40,831 nucleotides of DNA from Halorubrum ezzemoulense DSM 17463 (GTDB taxonomy: Archaea > Halobacteriota > Halobacteria > Halobacteriales > Haloferacaceae): the NCBI RefSeq assembly GCF_002114285.1, contig NZ_NEDJ01000026.1, positions 1-40,831 on the forward strand, read 5' to 3'. The notes beneath the pieces are model-generated. The model was not told where the DNA came from. It did no database searches and saw nothing but the letters and a program-made list of their open reading frames with translations. Of the stretch, positions 5,708 through 11,846 are shown piece by piece. The position numbers and the translations under genes were made by a program. Each line of letters starts with the position of its first letter. Positions within the stretch are counted from its first letter, which is position 1.

Positions 5708-5790
5708 TGTCGCCGCGAGGATTCGAACCTCGGAAGGACCTACGCCAGCGGGTCTGAGCCGCTTCTCGTTGACCACTTGAGTACGGCGAC
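5708..5790 (-). tRNA. tRNA-Leu(CAG)
   Basis: Class II tRNA. Acceptor GTCGCCG/CGGCGAC, discriminator A, anticodon stem AGCGG/CCGCT, loop CTCAGAC (anticodon CAG), a variable arm containing GGCGTAGGTCCTTC, T arm CGAGG-TTCGAAT-CCTCG. It abuts tRNA-Tyr with 4 bases between. Confidence 0.88.
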
Positions 5791-5832
5791 GTAACGGTGA
5801 AGCGAGAATTGTCTCCAGGCACGATGGCCGGA

Positions 5833-5914
5833 TGCCGCCACCAGGATTCGAACCTGGGAAGGACTAACCACACGGGTCTCGACCGTGTCCGTTTGACCAC
5901 TCTGGCATGGCGGC
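5833..5914 (-). tRNA. tRNA-Leu(GAG) with C at position 33
   Basis: Class II tRNA. Acceptor GCCGCCA/TGGCGGC, discriminator A, anticodon stem CACGG/CCGTG, loop TCGAGAC. The anticodon reads GAG, but position 33, almost always U, is C. Variable arm and T arm (CCAGG-TTCGAAT-CCTGG) are normal. The rest closely matches the neighbouring tRNA-Leu(CAG), including the GTGGTCAA D loop. Confidence 0.82.
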
Positions 5915-5961
5915 GCAATTCGAGAATCGCCGGCGACTCTGCGAATCACTTTGGCACGCAG

Positions 5962-6047
5962 CGGCGGGAGAGCGATTTGAACACTCGTGTACTTGCGGAC
6001 GCTGCGGTTCCAACGCAGTCCCTTGACCAAGCTAGGGAAACCCCGCC
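5962..6047 (-). tRNA. tRNA-Ser(GGA)
   Basis: Class II tRNA. Acceptor GGCGGGG/TCCCGCC (one G-T), discriminator G as usual for Ser. D stem TCCC/GGGA, anticodon stem CTGCG/CGCAG with loop TTGGAAC (anticodon GGA), long variable arm, T arm GAGTG-TTCAAAT-CGCTC. Confidence 0.87.
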
Positions 6048-6049
6048 AA

Positions 6050-6131
6050 CGGTGAGACGGAGAGTCGAACTCCGAAGCCTCCTGGCTCTCGGTTTCAAAC
6101 CGAGCGCGGTCGCCTATCCGCATGTCTCACC
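6050..6131 (-). tRNA. tRNA-Ser(UGA)
   Basis: Class II tRNA. Acceptor GGTGAGA/TCTCACC, discriminator G, D stem GCGG/CCGC, anticodon stem CTCGG/CCGAG with loop TTTGAAA (anticodon TGA), variable arm AGCCAGGAGGCTT, T arm CGGAG-TTCGACT-CTCCG. Two bases separate it from tRNA-Ser(GGA). Confidence 0.88.
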
Positions 6132-6147
6132 ATCTCCGTCAGAACTT

Positions 6148-6245
6148 GCTCCGATGAGCCCGCCTCGCGTTTCTCACCAGGACACCGGAAGACGCGCATT
6201 ACTCAGCTTCTGAGCTTTACTACCGAGGCGAATGTGTTCATCAGC
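6148..6245 (-). ncRNA. Structured RNA candidate upstream of the Ser tRNAs
   Basis: Strand ends pair as GCTGATGA with TCATC-GG-AGC. An asymmetric internal loop (ACACATT opposite GGC) follows, then a perfect 7-bp helix CGCCTCG/CGAGGCG and inner hairpins CTCAG/CTGAG and CGCGT/ACGCG. The plan of two helices around an uneven loop echoes the Y-like RNAs, but GTCGAG is absent. It could be a diverged member or an unrelated fold. Confidence 0.35.
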
Positions 6246-6273
6246 ACCCAGTCACAGCAGGGATGGATGACGG

Positions 6274-6414
6274 TTACCTCGTTCCGTGGAAGTACGCGCC
6301 GTCCTCGGTGACGCAGATTCTCACACTTCCAATCGTGTCGATGGACGTTGTCTCACCGAGTGGAACGTGGCGGAACGCTTCTTCTTCGCAGTCAGGGCAG
6401 ACATTCGTTGGCAT
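6274..6414 (-). CDS. 46-residue zinc-knuckle-like protein
   Basis: A very small gene between tRNA-Ser(GCU) and the structured RNA at 6148-6245, reading MPTNVCPDCEEEAFRHVPLG at its start and ending in AYFHGTR. A CPDC pair, an inner His and a later Cys (RICVTEDG) could bind one zinc ion. The ATG at 6412-6414 is only 2 bases from the 3' end of the tRNA. Codon use is normal for the region. Function unknown; its place inside the array suggests it travels with it. Confidence 0.55.
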   Translation of the reverse strand: MPTNVCPDCEEEAFRHVPLGETTSIDTIGSVRICVTEDGAYFHGTR

Positions 6415-6416
6415 CA

Positions 6417-6499
6417 CGCCGTGTCCCGGATTCGAACCGGGAACCCGTCGCCGGGGCTGGCGTAGCAGGCCAGTGGGGTCACCATTCCCCAGTCACGGC
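6417..6499 (-). tRNA. tRNA-Ser(GCU)
   Basis: Class II tRNA. Acceptor GCCGTGA/ACACGGC (last pair A-A), discriminator G, D stem GGGG/CCCC, anticodon stem CTGGC/GCCAG with loop CTGCTAC (anticodon GCT, reads AGC/AGU), GC-rich variable arm, T arm CCCGG-TTCGAAT-CCGGG. All three Ser tRNAs needed for UCU/UCC, UCA and AGC/AGU are thus in the array. Confidence 0.86.
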
Positions 6500-6503
6500 A
6501 CAC

Positions 6504-6576
6504 TGAGCCGACGAGGATTCGAACCTCGGTCCTGTGCGCCCAAGGCACAGTTCGTCGTCCGCTGGACCATCGGCTC
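6504..6576 (-). tRNA. tRNA-Pro(UGG)
   Basis: Acceptor GAGCCGA/TCGGCTC, discriminator A, anticodon stem TGTGC/GCACA, loop CTTGGGC (anticodon TGG), T arm CGAGG-TTCGAAT-CCTCG. Four bases separate it from tRNA-Ser(GCU). Confidence 0.88.
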
Positions 6577-6600
6577 ACGGGACTGCCGAGCGTTCGGCAG

Positions 6601-6786
6601 TTAGTTATCTATCTGTACGACTGTTTCCAACTGCGCAACCGCGACCGAGTAGTCGTGGTTGCGCGTCTCATCGCGGGGGCGTACTTCGGGAGGTTCCCGG
6701 GAATACCACACCGGCTCATGTAGGTTGCAGACCCTGCTGGGCCCAGCATCGTCGGAACGATCCAGCTGATCGCACCAACGGGCTGC
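6601..6786 (-). pseudogene. Start-less open frame between tRNA-Pro and tRNA-Asp
   Basis: The frame from about 6786 down to the TAA at 6601-6603 reads protein-like (RWCDQLDRSDDAG, VCNLHEPVWYSREPPE, then SVAVAQLETVVQIDN) but has no ATG, GTG or TTG before the upstream stop at 6787-6789. It may be a small gene whose 5' end was lost or frameshifted. A second frame over the same bases (6609-6821) starts with ATG but ends in a low-complexity arginine and threonine run and looks like a shadow. No family recognised. Confidence 0.3.
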
Positions 6787-6828
6787 CTACCTCGATGGGT
6801 ATCCCCACGTGGTTTGTCCACGCGTCCA

Positions 6829-6902
6829 CGCCGACGCCGGGATTTGAACCCGGATCACGGCCGTGACAGGACCGTATGATCGCCGGATTACACCACGTCG
6901 GC
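6829..6902 (-). tRNA. tRNA-Asp(GUC)
   Basis: Acceptor GCCGACG/CGTCGGC with discriminator G as usual for Asp. D arm with AATCCGGCG loop, anticodon stem CGGTC/GGCCG (one T-G), loop CTGTCAC (anticodon GTC), T arm CCGGG-TTCAAAT-CCCGG. Confidence 0.9.
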
Positions 6903-6905
6903 ATG

Positions 6906-6981
6906 TCGCCCCGGCCGGAATCGAACCGGCGACTTCCGGATTCAAAGTCCGGCGTCCCTCGCCAGCGGAGACTCCGGGGCT
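6906..6981 (-). tRNA. tRNA-Gln(UUG), first tRNA of the array
   Basis: Acceptor AGCCCCG/CGGGGCG with an A1-G72 mismatch (archaeal tRNA-Gln normally has A1-U72), discriminator A. Anticodon stem CCGGA/TCCGG, loop CTTTGAA (anticodon TTG), T arm GCCGG-TTCGATT-CCGGC. The mismatch at the terminal pair, next to where tRNA ends are trimmed, is unusual. Confidence 0.82.
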
Positions 6982-6989
6982 TGACGTAG

Positions 6990-7083
6990 CCGCAGCTAAC
7001 GCTGCGGGGGGTGTGTGCTAGGGACTCCTCGTACGCTCAGCGCGTACGGAATCGCTCGTTCGTTCCATTGTCAGGAACGAACG
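6990..7083 (-). other. Three consecutive perfect hairpins before the first tRNA
   Basis: Stem-loops at 6990-7007 (7 bp, CCGCAGC/GCTGCGG), 7030-7048 (7 bp, CGTACGC/GCGTACG) and 7057-7083 (10 bp, CGTTCGTTCC/GGAACGAACG) stand in a row in the presumed leader of the tRNA transcript, between a small gene and tRNA-Gln. They could be processing sites, folded spacers or small RNAs. No coding potential is visible. Confidence 0.5.
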
Positions 7084-7093
7084 CAGACCAAAC

Positions 7094-7165
7094 TGCCACG
7101 AGCTTCAGTCGCCGTACTCGCGTGACGCTGTGAGCTAAGAGAGTACTAGGCGAAAGCAGGCGGCA
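7094..7165 (-). ncRNA. Structured leader RNA candidate
   Basis: Nested pairing on the minus strand: TGCCGC/GTGGCA, then CGCC/GGCG, a TA bulge and GTACTC/GAGTAC around a 21-nt loop. It contains CTTTCGCC, close to the CTTCGCC shared by the three Y-like RNAs. It may be a further array-associated RNA or part of the leader structure. Confidence 0.33.
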
Positions 7166-7212
7166 CTCCCGTGTTCCCCAGCCCCTGACGGGTAGTCCGC
7201 GTGGGAGCCAGG

Positions 7213-7395
7213 TTATGCGGGTGAGAGTGTCCGGAGATCGCCGGAGTGCGTCGCGCTCTCGTGTTCGATGGTGACGCAGGCTCGACGATTCTCGTCCGGT
7301 CTCTCCGCACGCTGGTCTTGTAGGTACTCGCTGAACACGCGACCCGCGGCTAAACAAGAGCAAGCACGCCGCGGTTTGAAGCGAGTATCGACCAT
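7213..7395 (-). CDS. Small basic protein at the head of the tRNA-array transcript
   Basis: A 60-residue product, MVDTRFKPRRACSCLAAGRV at the N-terminus, rich in Arg, Glu and Asp. The ATG at 7393-7395 lies about 28 bases downstream of a TATA-like box, the signature of a leaderless haloarchaeal gene, which is the main reason to believe it. No family recognised. As first gene of the unit it could couple expression of the array to translation. Confidence 0.45.
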   Translation of the reverse strand: MVDTRFKPRRACSCLAAGRVFSEYLQDQRAERPDENRRACVTIEHESATHSGDLRTLSPA

Positions 7396-7420
7396 GTTGC
7401 GGGATTCTCCGTTTACGAGG

Positions 7421-7428
7421 TTTATTTT
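7421..7428 (-). promoter_or_regulatory. TATA-like promoter of the tRNA/Ro60 unit
   Basis: AAAATAAA on the minus strand, centred about 29 bases before the ATG at 7395. It is in the most AT-rich stretch for several kilobases and is the only clear promoter seen upstream of the minus-strand array. Internal tRNA promoters cannot be excluded. Confidence 0.5.
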
Positions 7429-7585
7429 GGACGTCTGTTACAGATTATTGTGGGAACTGTATTAAAATTAGTCAGGGTGTGGTAACTATAGGCACTATTT
7501 TGACGAATCTAGTTCGCGGTCCGATCAGTCAACTACCCCACCCTACTTCGCTCACTCTGACGGGTTCGCTCGTGGAGGGTGTCGT

Positions 7586-7633
7586 CAGAACTCTTCGAGT
7601 TCTGGCTGCTAACCAGAAGTCTGTGACTTCTGG
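7586..7633 (-). other. Twin hairpins at the TnpB 3' end (omega-RNA-like right end)
   Basis: Two perfect stem-loops with 3-nt loops: CCAGAAGTC/GACTTCTGG (9 bp, 7613-7633, overlapping the end of the tnpB frame) and CAGAACTC/GAGTTCTG (8 bp, 7586-7604). Tandem hairpins across the tnpB stop are typical of the IS1341-type right end, where the omega RNA that guides TnpB is made. The element end probably lies near 7525-7535. Confidence 0.5.
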
Positions 7634-8154
7634 TGATGGGGCTTGTCCGTGAACTCGGCCTCGAACCCGTCCGGGTGGGCGGTGAATCCGTCACTCGGCG
7701 TCACTGTTCCAGACTTGAGGGCAAGCTGACTGTTTCCCGTCCGTCGAGACGACTGTTGGCCTCGACGGACGTACCGCATCCCGATGTTCTTCGCCGCATT
7801 GTAGTCCGCGTTGGCTTCCGACTCACACTTCACGCACCGGAAGCCGATCCGAGTCGTGCGATTCTCCTCAGCTGTGAATCCACACTCGGCACACCGCTGT
7901 GACGTGTACGCCGACCCGACTTGCTTCACCGAGATGCCGACCGCTTCGGCTTTGTATTCTACCTGCTCGTACAGGGTTCGGAACGCCCACTTGTGACCCC
8001 ACGACGCACCCGTTCGGTTGCGGATGTCTGTCAAGTCCTCAAACGCAGTCACGAACCCGCTATCGACGGTGGGGCTGTTGTGGCTCAGCCCGAAACACAG
8101 GTCGTACTCGAAGAAATCAACCGTGGAGATACTCTTGGCGCAATTGCGCCACAT
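7609..8154 (-). pseudogene. tnpB: TnpB (IS1341-type), C-terminal part only
   Basis: TnpB is the RNA-guided nuclease of IS200/IS605 elements. Recognisable from FEDLTDIRNRTG onward: the RuvC-II region (FEDL), the WAFRTLYEQVEYKAE helix, the zinc ribbon (CAECGFTAEENRT, then CVKCESEANADYNAAKNIG) with the RuvC-III aspartate in NADYNAA, and a long C-terminal tail. The N-terminal two thirds are missing, and the 5' end merges with the 3' end of the PIN gene (overlap 8117-8154), so the protein cannot be active. The 3' hairpins remain. Confidence 0.75.
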
Positions 8155-8677
8155 ATTGTGTATCCCAGCCTTTGGTTTCGACGTAGTAGCTGAGCACAGC
8201 GTCGACGTATTCTATGGGCAGGATCTTGTGAGTTGCGAGGATACAGAGCATGTGTGGTGTCGTGAAGAGTGTGTTCCGGTCGTCAAGTGCGAGATTAATG
8301 AAAAGGTAGTTGGTAGTGTTGAATTCGTCCGTGATGAAGAGTTCTACCTCCAACTCGTTGGCCAGCCAGACACCTTCGGCCTCTCCCTGATCAAGCCCAT
8401 AGTCGATCGGCTCGTCGGCCCGGTTGTCGACATCGTGTGTTGTTATATGATGGGCAGCTTGGAGGATGAGATCCGCGGCAGCAGCTAGGAGGTCATCATC
8501 TCCCGTGGCATGGGTGACCTCGCCGAGAACACTCGCTGGTACGTGGACGTCGTACCCGGTGAGGAGTGTTTTGAGTGGGTCCCCGCCAGAGGGAGCCTTC
8601 GGCCGCCCGTCAACGACCGGCGTGGCGAGATTCAACAGTACATTCGTATCGACGACGGCAACGGCGTGCTCCGACAT
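8117..8677 (-). CDS. PIN-domain RNase, VapC-type toxin
   Basis: A 186-residue PIN protein with the family's acidic residues: AVVDTNVLLNL at residues 7-17 (first Asp), DQGEAEGVWLA around residue 96 (Glu/Asp pair) and ELFITDEFNT around residue 114. PIN toxins cut RNA, often tRNA or rRNA, in a metal-dependent way and are held inactive by the cognate antitoxin. It begins 2 bases after the stop of the upstream RHH gene, so the two form an operon. The 3' end runs into the truncated TnpB element. Its target is unknown; sitting next to a tRNA array makes tRNA worth considering. Confidence 0.82.
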   Translation of the reverse strand: MSEHAVAVVDTNVLLNLATPVVDGRPKAPSGGDPLKTLLTGYDVHVPASVLGEVTHATGDDDLLAAAADLILQAAHHITTHDVDNRADEPIDYGLDQGEAEGVWLANELEVELFITDEFNTTNYLFINLALDDRNTLFTTPHMLCILATHKILPIEYVDAVLSYYVETKGWDTQYVAQLRQEYLHG

Positions 8678-8679
8678 TA

Positions 8680-9072
8680 TCAGGCACGCGACTCGTCATC
8701 AGAATCAGCCGAATTTGAATCCGTCCATTCGGAAATCTCGCCGTCGTAGAAGGCATCGTCACTCGGGAGCCCATCCTCGAGTGTGGGTATAGCGGGCGTC
8801 CGATCGATCGACTCTCCGAGGAGTTTCAATCGCAGTGCCTCCTCACGGCCCAGAATTGCTTCGACGGTGTCGTAATCGACCCGGCCGTCGTAGTAGGCGT
8901 CGCTCAGCCGTCGCTGGAACTCCTCGTCGTTTACAAGCTCTTCGAGTTCGTCTTCAAGTGCGTCGATGATGAGACGGGTACGAGAGATGTCGAGGATTTC
9001 AATCGCGCTATCGGCGCGCTCAACGAGGGACTTCGGGGCGTTAAAATCGACGCGTGTTTTTTCCTCAGCCAT
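8680..9072 (-). CDS. Ribbon-helix-helix antitoxin of the PIN toxin
   Basis: I chose the ATG at 9070-9072 (130 residues), because the frame upstream is low-complexity and overlaps the next gene. Residues 5-45 read as a ribbon-helix-helix: TRVDFNAPKSLVERADSAIE then LDISRTRLIIDALEDELEEL. The rest is an acidic tail likely to wrap the toxin. The gene stands first in the operon and a palindrome suitable as its operator lies just before its start, so autorepression of both genes is likely. Confidence 0.75.
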   Translation of the reverse strand: MAEEKTRVDFNAPKSLVERADSAIEILDISRTRLIIDALEDELEELVNDEEFQRRLSDAYYDGRVDYDTVEAILGREEALRLKLLGESIDRTPAIPTLEDGLPSDDAFYDGEISEWTDSNSADSDDESRA

Positions 9073-9079
9073 CACACTA

Positions 9080-9096
9080 TGTGTAGAATCTACACA
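9080..9096. promoter_or_regulatory. Operator palindrome of the RHH/PIN operon
   Basis: TGTGTAG-AAT-CTACACA is a perfect 7-bp inverted repeat 7 bases upstream of the antitoxin ATG. It sits inside a larger imperfect palindrome, CTATGTGTAG to CACATAG, reaching about 9102. Its position over the leaderless start region suits a repressor site. Confidence 0.6.
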
Positions 9097-9115
9097 CACA
9101 TAGTTTCTTTGCCGT

Positions 9116-9388
9116 TCAATCGAGTGGATCATTCGTTGACCACTCAACGCCCTCCCACGTTCGAACGGTGTCGCCAACGACCGTCCGAAACTCATCGACC
9201 GGCGTGGTACGGACACTGGAGGGCATCGGACCATAATCGTCCCACTCCGCAGTGTAGCGGACGACTCTCGATCGAAGACGGCCGTCCGCCGAGTCCGGAT
9301 CGTACGTTTCGAAGATGTGGTGGACACCGAGCACGAGTACTTCTCCGAGTTCGTCGTGGCGGTAGATTGTATTTTCAGTGAGATTCAT
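9116..9388 (-). CDS. Hypothetical protein, 90 residues
   Basis: A small acidic protein with a beta-rich start (IYRHDELGEVLVLGVHHIFE) and YTAEWDDYGPMPSS and VVGDTVRTWEGVEW segments. It resembles the small haloarchaeal hypothetical proteins found in toxin-antitoxin and plasmid regions, but I recognise no family. It lies 15 bases downstream of the next gene, probably co-transcribed with it. Confidence 0.6.
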   Translation of the reverse strand: MNLTENTIYRHDELGEVLVLGVHHIFETYDPDSADGRLRSRVVRYTAEWDDYGPMPSSVRTTPVDEFRTVVGDTVRTWEGVEWSTNDPLD

Positions 9389-9403
9389 ACGCGTTCGACG
9401 TGC

Positions 9404-9655
9404 TTATTCAATCTCTGCGTCCGGGCGATCGATACCGGCTTCCAAGTCGGCGAGATCGCGTTCGAGCCGATCGATGTGCGTTTCGAGGTCTTCGACGCTC
9501 ATCAGAGCGAGACGGAGGAACGCGTCGTCCCGCTCCGGCATCAACGGAAGCTGACTCGTCGATGCCGGCAGGTCGTCCGACTGTCGTGCGCGTTTGCGGA
9601 CAAGTTCTTCACGAGCGCTGCGCAGTTCTCGACGGATGAGTTCATCGTCGTCCAT
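9404..9655 (-). CDS. Hypothetical coiled-coil protein, 83 residues
   Basis: I use the Met at 9653-9655, because the frame above it lacks coding character. The protein has two charged helices, MDDDELIRRELRSAREELVR at the N-terminus and a C-terminal VEDLETHIDRLERDLADLEA with a leucine heptad pattern, so a small coiled coil is likely. No family recognised. Confidence 0.55.
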   Translation of the reverse strand: MDDDELIRRELRSAREELVRKRARQSDDLPASTSQLPLMPERDDAFLRLALMSVEDLETHIDRLERDLADLEAGIDRPDAEIE

Positions 9656-9928
9656 GGGTTGGCACACACCGGAGTACAGCCCGCTACGGCCCCGGAAGGG
9701 CGGTCGCACGGACCGTCTCACCGAGTGTGTGGCTTTCCGACCAACGTTCGGAGATTCATGATAGCGTGTGCCGAGACCTATGACAAATACTTTTTGTAGA
9801 GTACATAAGTTCCAGTACAGCATCAACTCCATCGGCGCCAGTCACACACTACAAGTCGTGTGGACAGTGCGACCAGCCGACTCGGAAAGGCAGAATCCTT
9901 ATGATTGCCTGACCAGAATCCTCGAATC

Positions 9929-10699
9929 ATGCAAGCAGTCGTACTCGCGGCCGGCAAGGGCACGCGCCTCCGCCCGCTCACGGACGACAAACCGAAGGGG
10001 ATGGTCGAGGTCGACGGCAAACCCCTCATCACCCACTGCTTCGATCAGCTGATCGAGCTCGGCGCCGACGAGCTCATCGTCGTCGTCGGCTACATGAAGG
10101 AGGTAATCATCGACCACTACGGCGACGCCTACGAGGGCGTCCCGATCACCTACACGCACCAGCGCGAGCAGAAGGGACTCGCCCACGCGCTCCTCACGGT
10201 CGAGGAACACGTCGACGACGACTTCATGCTCATCCTCGGCGACAACATCTTCCAGGCGAACCTCAAGGACGTCGTCCGTCGCCAGCGCGAGGAGCGCGCG
10301 GACGCCGCCTTCCTCGTCGAGGAGGTCCCCTGGAAGGAGGCCTCCCGCTACGGCGTCTGCGACACCAACCAGTACGGCGAGATCACGGACGTCGTCGAGA
10401 AGCCCGAGGACCCGCCGAGCAACCTCGTGATGACCGGCTTCTACACGTTCACGCCCGCGATCTTCCACGCCTGCCACCTCGTCCAGCCCTCGAACCGCGA
10501 CGAGTACGAGATCAGCGACGCCGTGGATCTGCTCATCCAGTCGGGCCGCACCATCGACGCCATCGGCCTCGACGGCTGGCGCATCGACGTGGGCTACCCC
10601 GAGGACCGCGACGAGGCCGAGCGCCGGCTCCAGGGCGACGACGCCGACGCGGACGGTGACGAGGCGGACGCGGACGCAGTCGTCGAGTCCGACGCGTAG
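9929..10699 (+). CDS. aglF: Sugar-1-phosphate nucleotidyltransferase, AglF-like
   Basis: Makes a UDP-sugar from a sugar-1-phosphate and NTP. In Haloferax AglF is glucose-1-phosphate uridylyltransferase and feeds AglM for the glucuronate of the S-layer N-glycan. The start MQAVVLAAGKGTRLRPLTDD carries the nucleotide-binding signature, with LILGDNIF and DVVEKPEDPP also present. The ATG at 9929 is chosen because the signature begins there and a TATA-like TTATGAT lies about 27 bases upstream (leaderless). After residue 240 the C-terminus is a low-complexity Asp/Ala run. The 3' end has been copied twice downstream, and toxin-antitoxin genes now separate it from aglM. Confidence 0.85.
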   Translation: MQAVVLAAGKGTRLRPLTDDKPKGMVEVDGKPLITHCFDQLIELGADELIVVVGYMKEVIIDHYGDAYEGVPITYTHQREQKGLAHALLTVEEHVDDDFMLILGDNIFQANLKDVVRRQREERADAAFLVEEVPWKEASRYGVCDTNQYGEITDVVEKPEDPPSNLVMTGFYTFTPAIFHACHLVQPSNRDEYEISDAVDLLIQSGRTIDAIGLDGWRIDVGYPEDRDEAERRLQGDDADADGDEADADAVVESDA

Positions 10700-10803
10700 G
10701 GCGACGAGAACGAGAGCTATCGCGACGCCATTAACGCGGTCTTTGTTGCCATCCGCTGGAGAATCTCACGGAGCATAGCCGTAGGATCGGGACAGTTCCC
10801 GTA

Positions 10804-11244
10804 CTACAGTTCTCCCGTGTAGTCGGGAATGACGTTGTTGAAGAGGTCCTCACAGCACTCCCAGAGGAGTTTCGGAGGAGACGCCGCTTCGAACACGACC
10901 GCTTCATACGCCGGAGTTTCCATCGAAGCTGTCTGGTACTGGAAATGCGCTGCGCCGAGGTCGTCGTGGTCGTCGTCTTGATGCCAGCCGCAGTGGAACT
11001 CCGCGTTCGGATCGGCGTAGTCGATCCTGAACTCGTCATGGGGCGGCGTGAGCTTCCAGTGGACCTCGAGCTGCGGTGACTCGGAGCCGGTCGGCGGGAC
11101 GACCCGCTGTGAGTCGATCGCAGCGGCGAGGTACCGCTTCTGGATCGCGTCCGGTTCGAAGCGGACGGAGGTGACCTCCGCTTGTCGCTCCAAGACGTCC
11201 TTGAGCGTCCGGTAGAGGGCCGGATTTTCCGCACCGCGGTTCAT
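10804..11244 (-). CDS. Hypothetical protein paired with DUF7342-like HTH protein
   Basis: A 146-residue protein whose ATG overlaps the stop of the upstream HTH gene by 4 bases. It contains ESPQLEVHWKLTPPHDEFRI, a FHCGWHQDDDHDDLG stretch rich in His and Asp, and a C-terminal helix LLWECCEDLFNNVIPDYTG. I believe this is the second half of a haloarchaeal pair usually called a toxin-antitoxin candidate, resembling the TumE partner further downstream in its size and acidic beta-rich build. No catalytic motif is certain. Confidence 0.6.
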   Translation of the reverse strand: MNRGAENPALYRTLKDVLERQAEVTSVRFEPDAIQKRYLAAAIDSQRVVPPTGSESPQLEVHWKLTPPHDEFRIDYADPNAEFHCGWHQDDDHDDLGAAHFQYQTASMETPAYEAVVFEAASPPKLLWECCEDLFNNVIPDYTGEL

Positions 11245-11759
11245 GCGGACGCGGAGCGGCGTTCACCGGGGAAGCGGTCGTAGAGGCGGAGTGCGTCTTC
11301 GACGAGACGCCGGCGCGTCTCGAGGTGATCCCACTCGCGGGCCGCTTGTCGACGATTGCGTTCGTCTGTGACGTCGTCTGTCCGGCCGAGGCTCGCACGG
11401 AGCTGATTGGCCGTTTCGACGTCGTATTTCGTCTTCCACGTGCGGATCTGCTCGTTTATGTCTTCGAGGCTCGCAGCGAGTTCGTCGGGCGAGTGTTCCT
11501 CGTAGAGTTCGCGCATCTCGGCGAGATACTGACCCACCGGATCCGGCTCGTACGTCGTCTGCTGACCGCGCGTGTCCGATCGCAGTGTACCGTCGTCGAC
11601 CAGTCGTGTGAGGTACTTCGTCGCCGTCTCGTGGGCGACCTCGGCTTCTTCGGCTATCCAATTGGCTGTTCGGGGTTTCCCGACCGTGAGGGCGACCGCT
11701 CCGACGCGATCGGCCGCCGACAGACCGTTAGTCCAGCTCCGGTCCGGTTCGTCGCTCAT
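11241..11759 (-). CDS. Winged-helix regulator of the DUF7342 type
   Basis: 172 residues. The N-terminal half is a winged helix: SAADRVGAVALTVGKPRTA then NWIAEEAEVAHETATKYLTR and LVDDGTLRSD. The C-terminal half is a long charged helical region (ELYEEHSPDELAASLEDINE) ending RLYDRFPGERRSASA. This matches what I recall of DUF7342 haloarchaeal proteins, likely antitoxins or repressors. First gene of a two-gene operon. A diverged copy of its 3' end lies at 12965-13148. Confidence 0.72.
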   Translation of the reverse strand: MSDEPDRSWTNGLSAADRVGAVALTVGKPRTANWIAEEAEVAHETATKYLTRLVDDGTLRSDTRGQQTTYEPDPVGQYLAEMRELYEEHSPDELAASLEDINEQIRTWKTKYDVETANQLRASLGRTDDVTDERNRRQAAREWDHLETRRRLVEDALRLYDRFPGERRSASA

Positions 11760-11846
11760 GACCGCTGATATAGTCCCTACGTAGAAATAATTTGAGGTAG
11801 TTCAAATTAAATGTGATACACGGCGGCTCTCGGTCCACCGCGTCTG

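Noticed and set aside
6190-6245. C/D box small RNA (CTGATGA and CTGA present)
   Set aside because: No internal D' and C' boxes at the expected 12-base spacing, and box C lacks the leading purine. The long-range stems are a better reading.
4004-6866. Plus-strand reading frames across the tRNA region
   Set aside because: They are made of complements of tRNA T loops (GFEPG, RIRT and similar peptides) and have no protein character.
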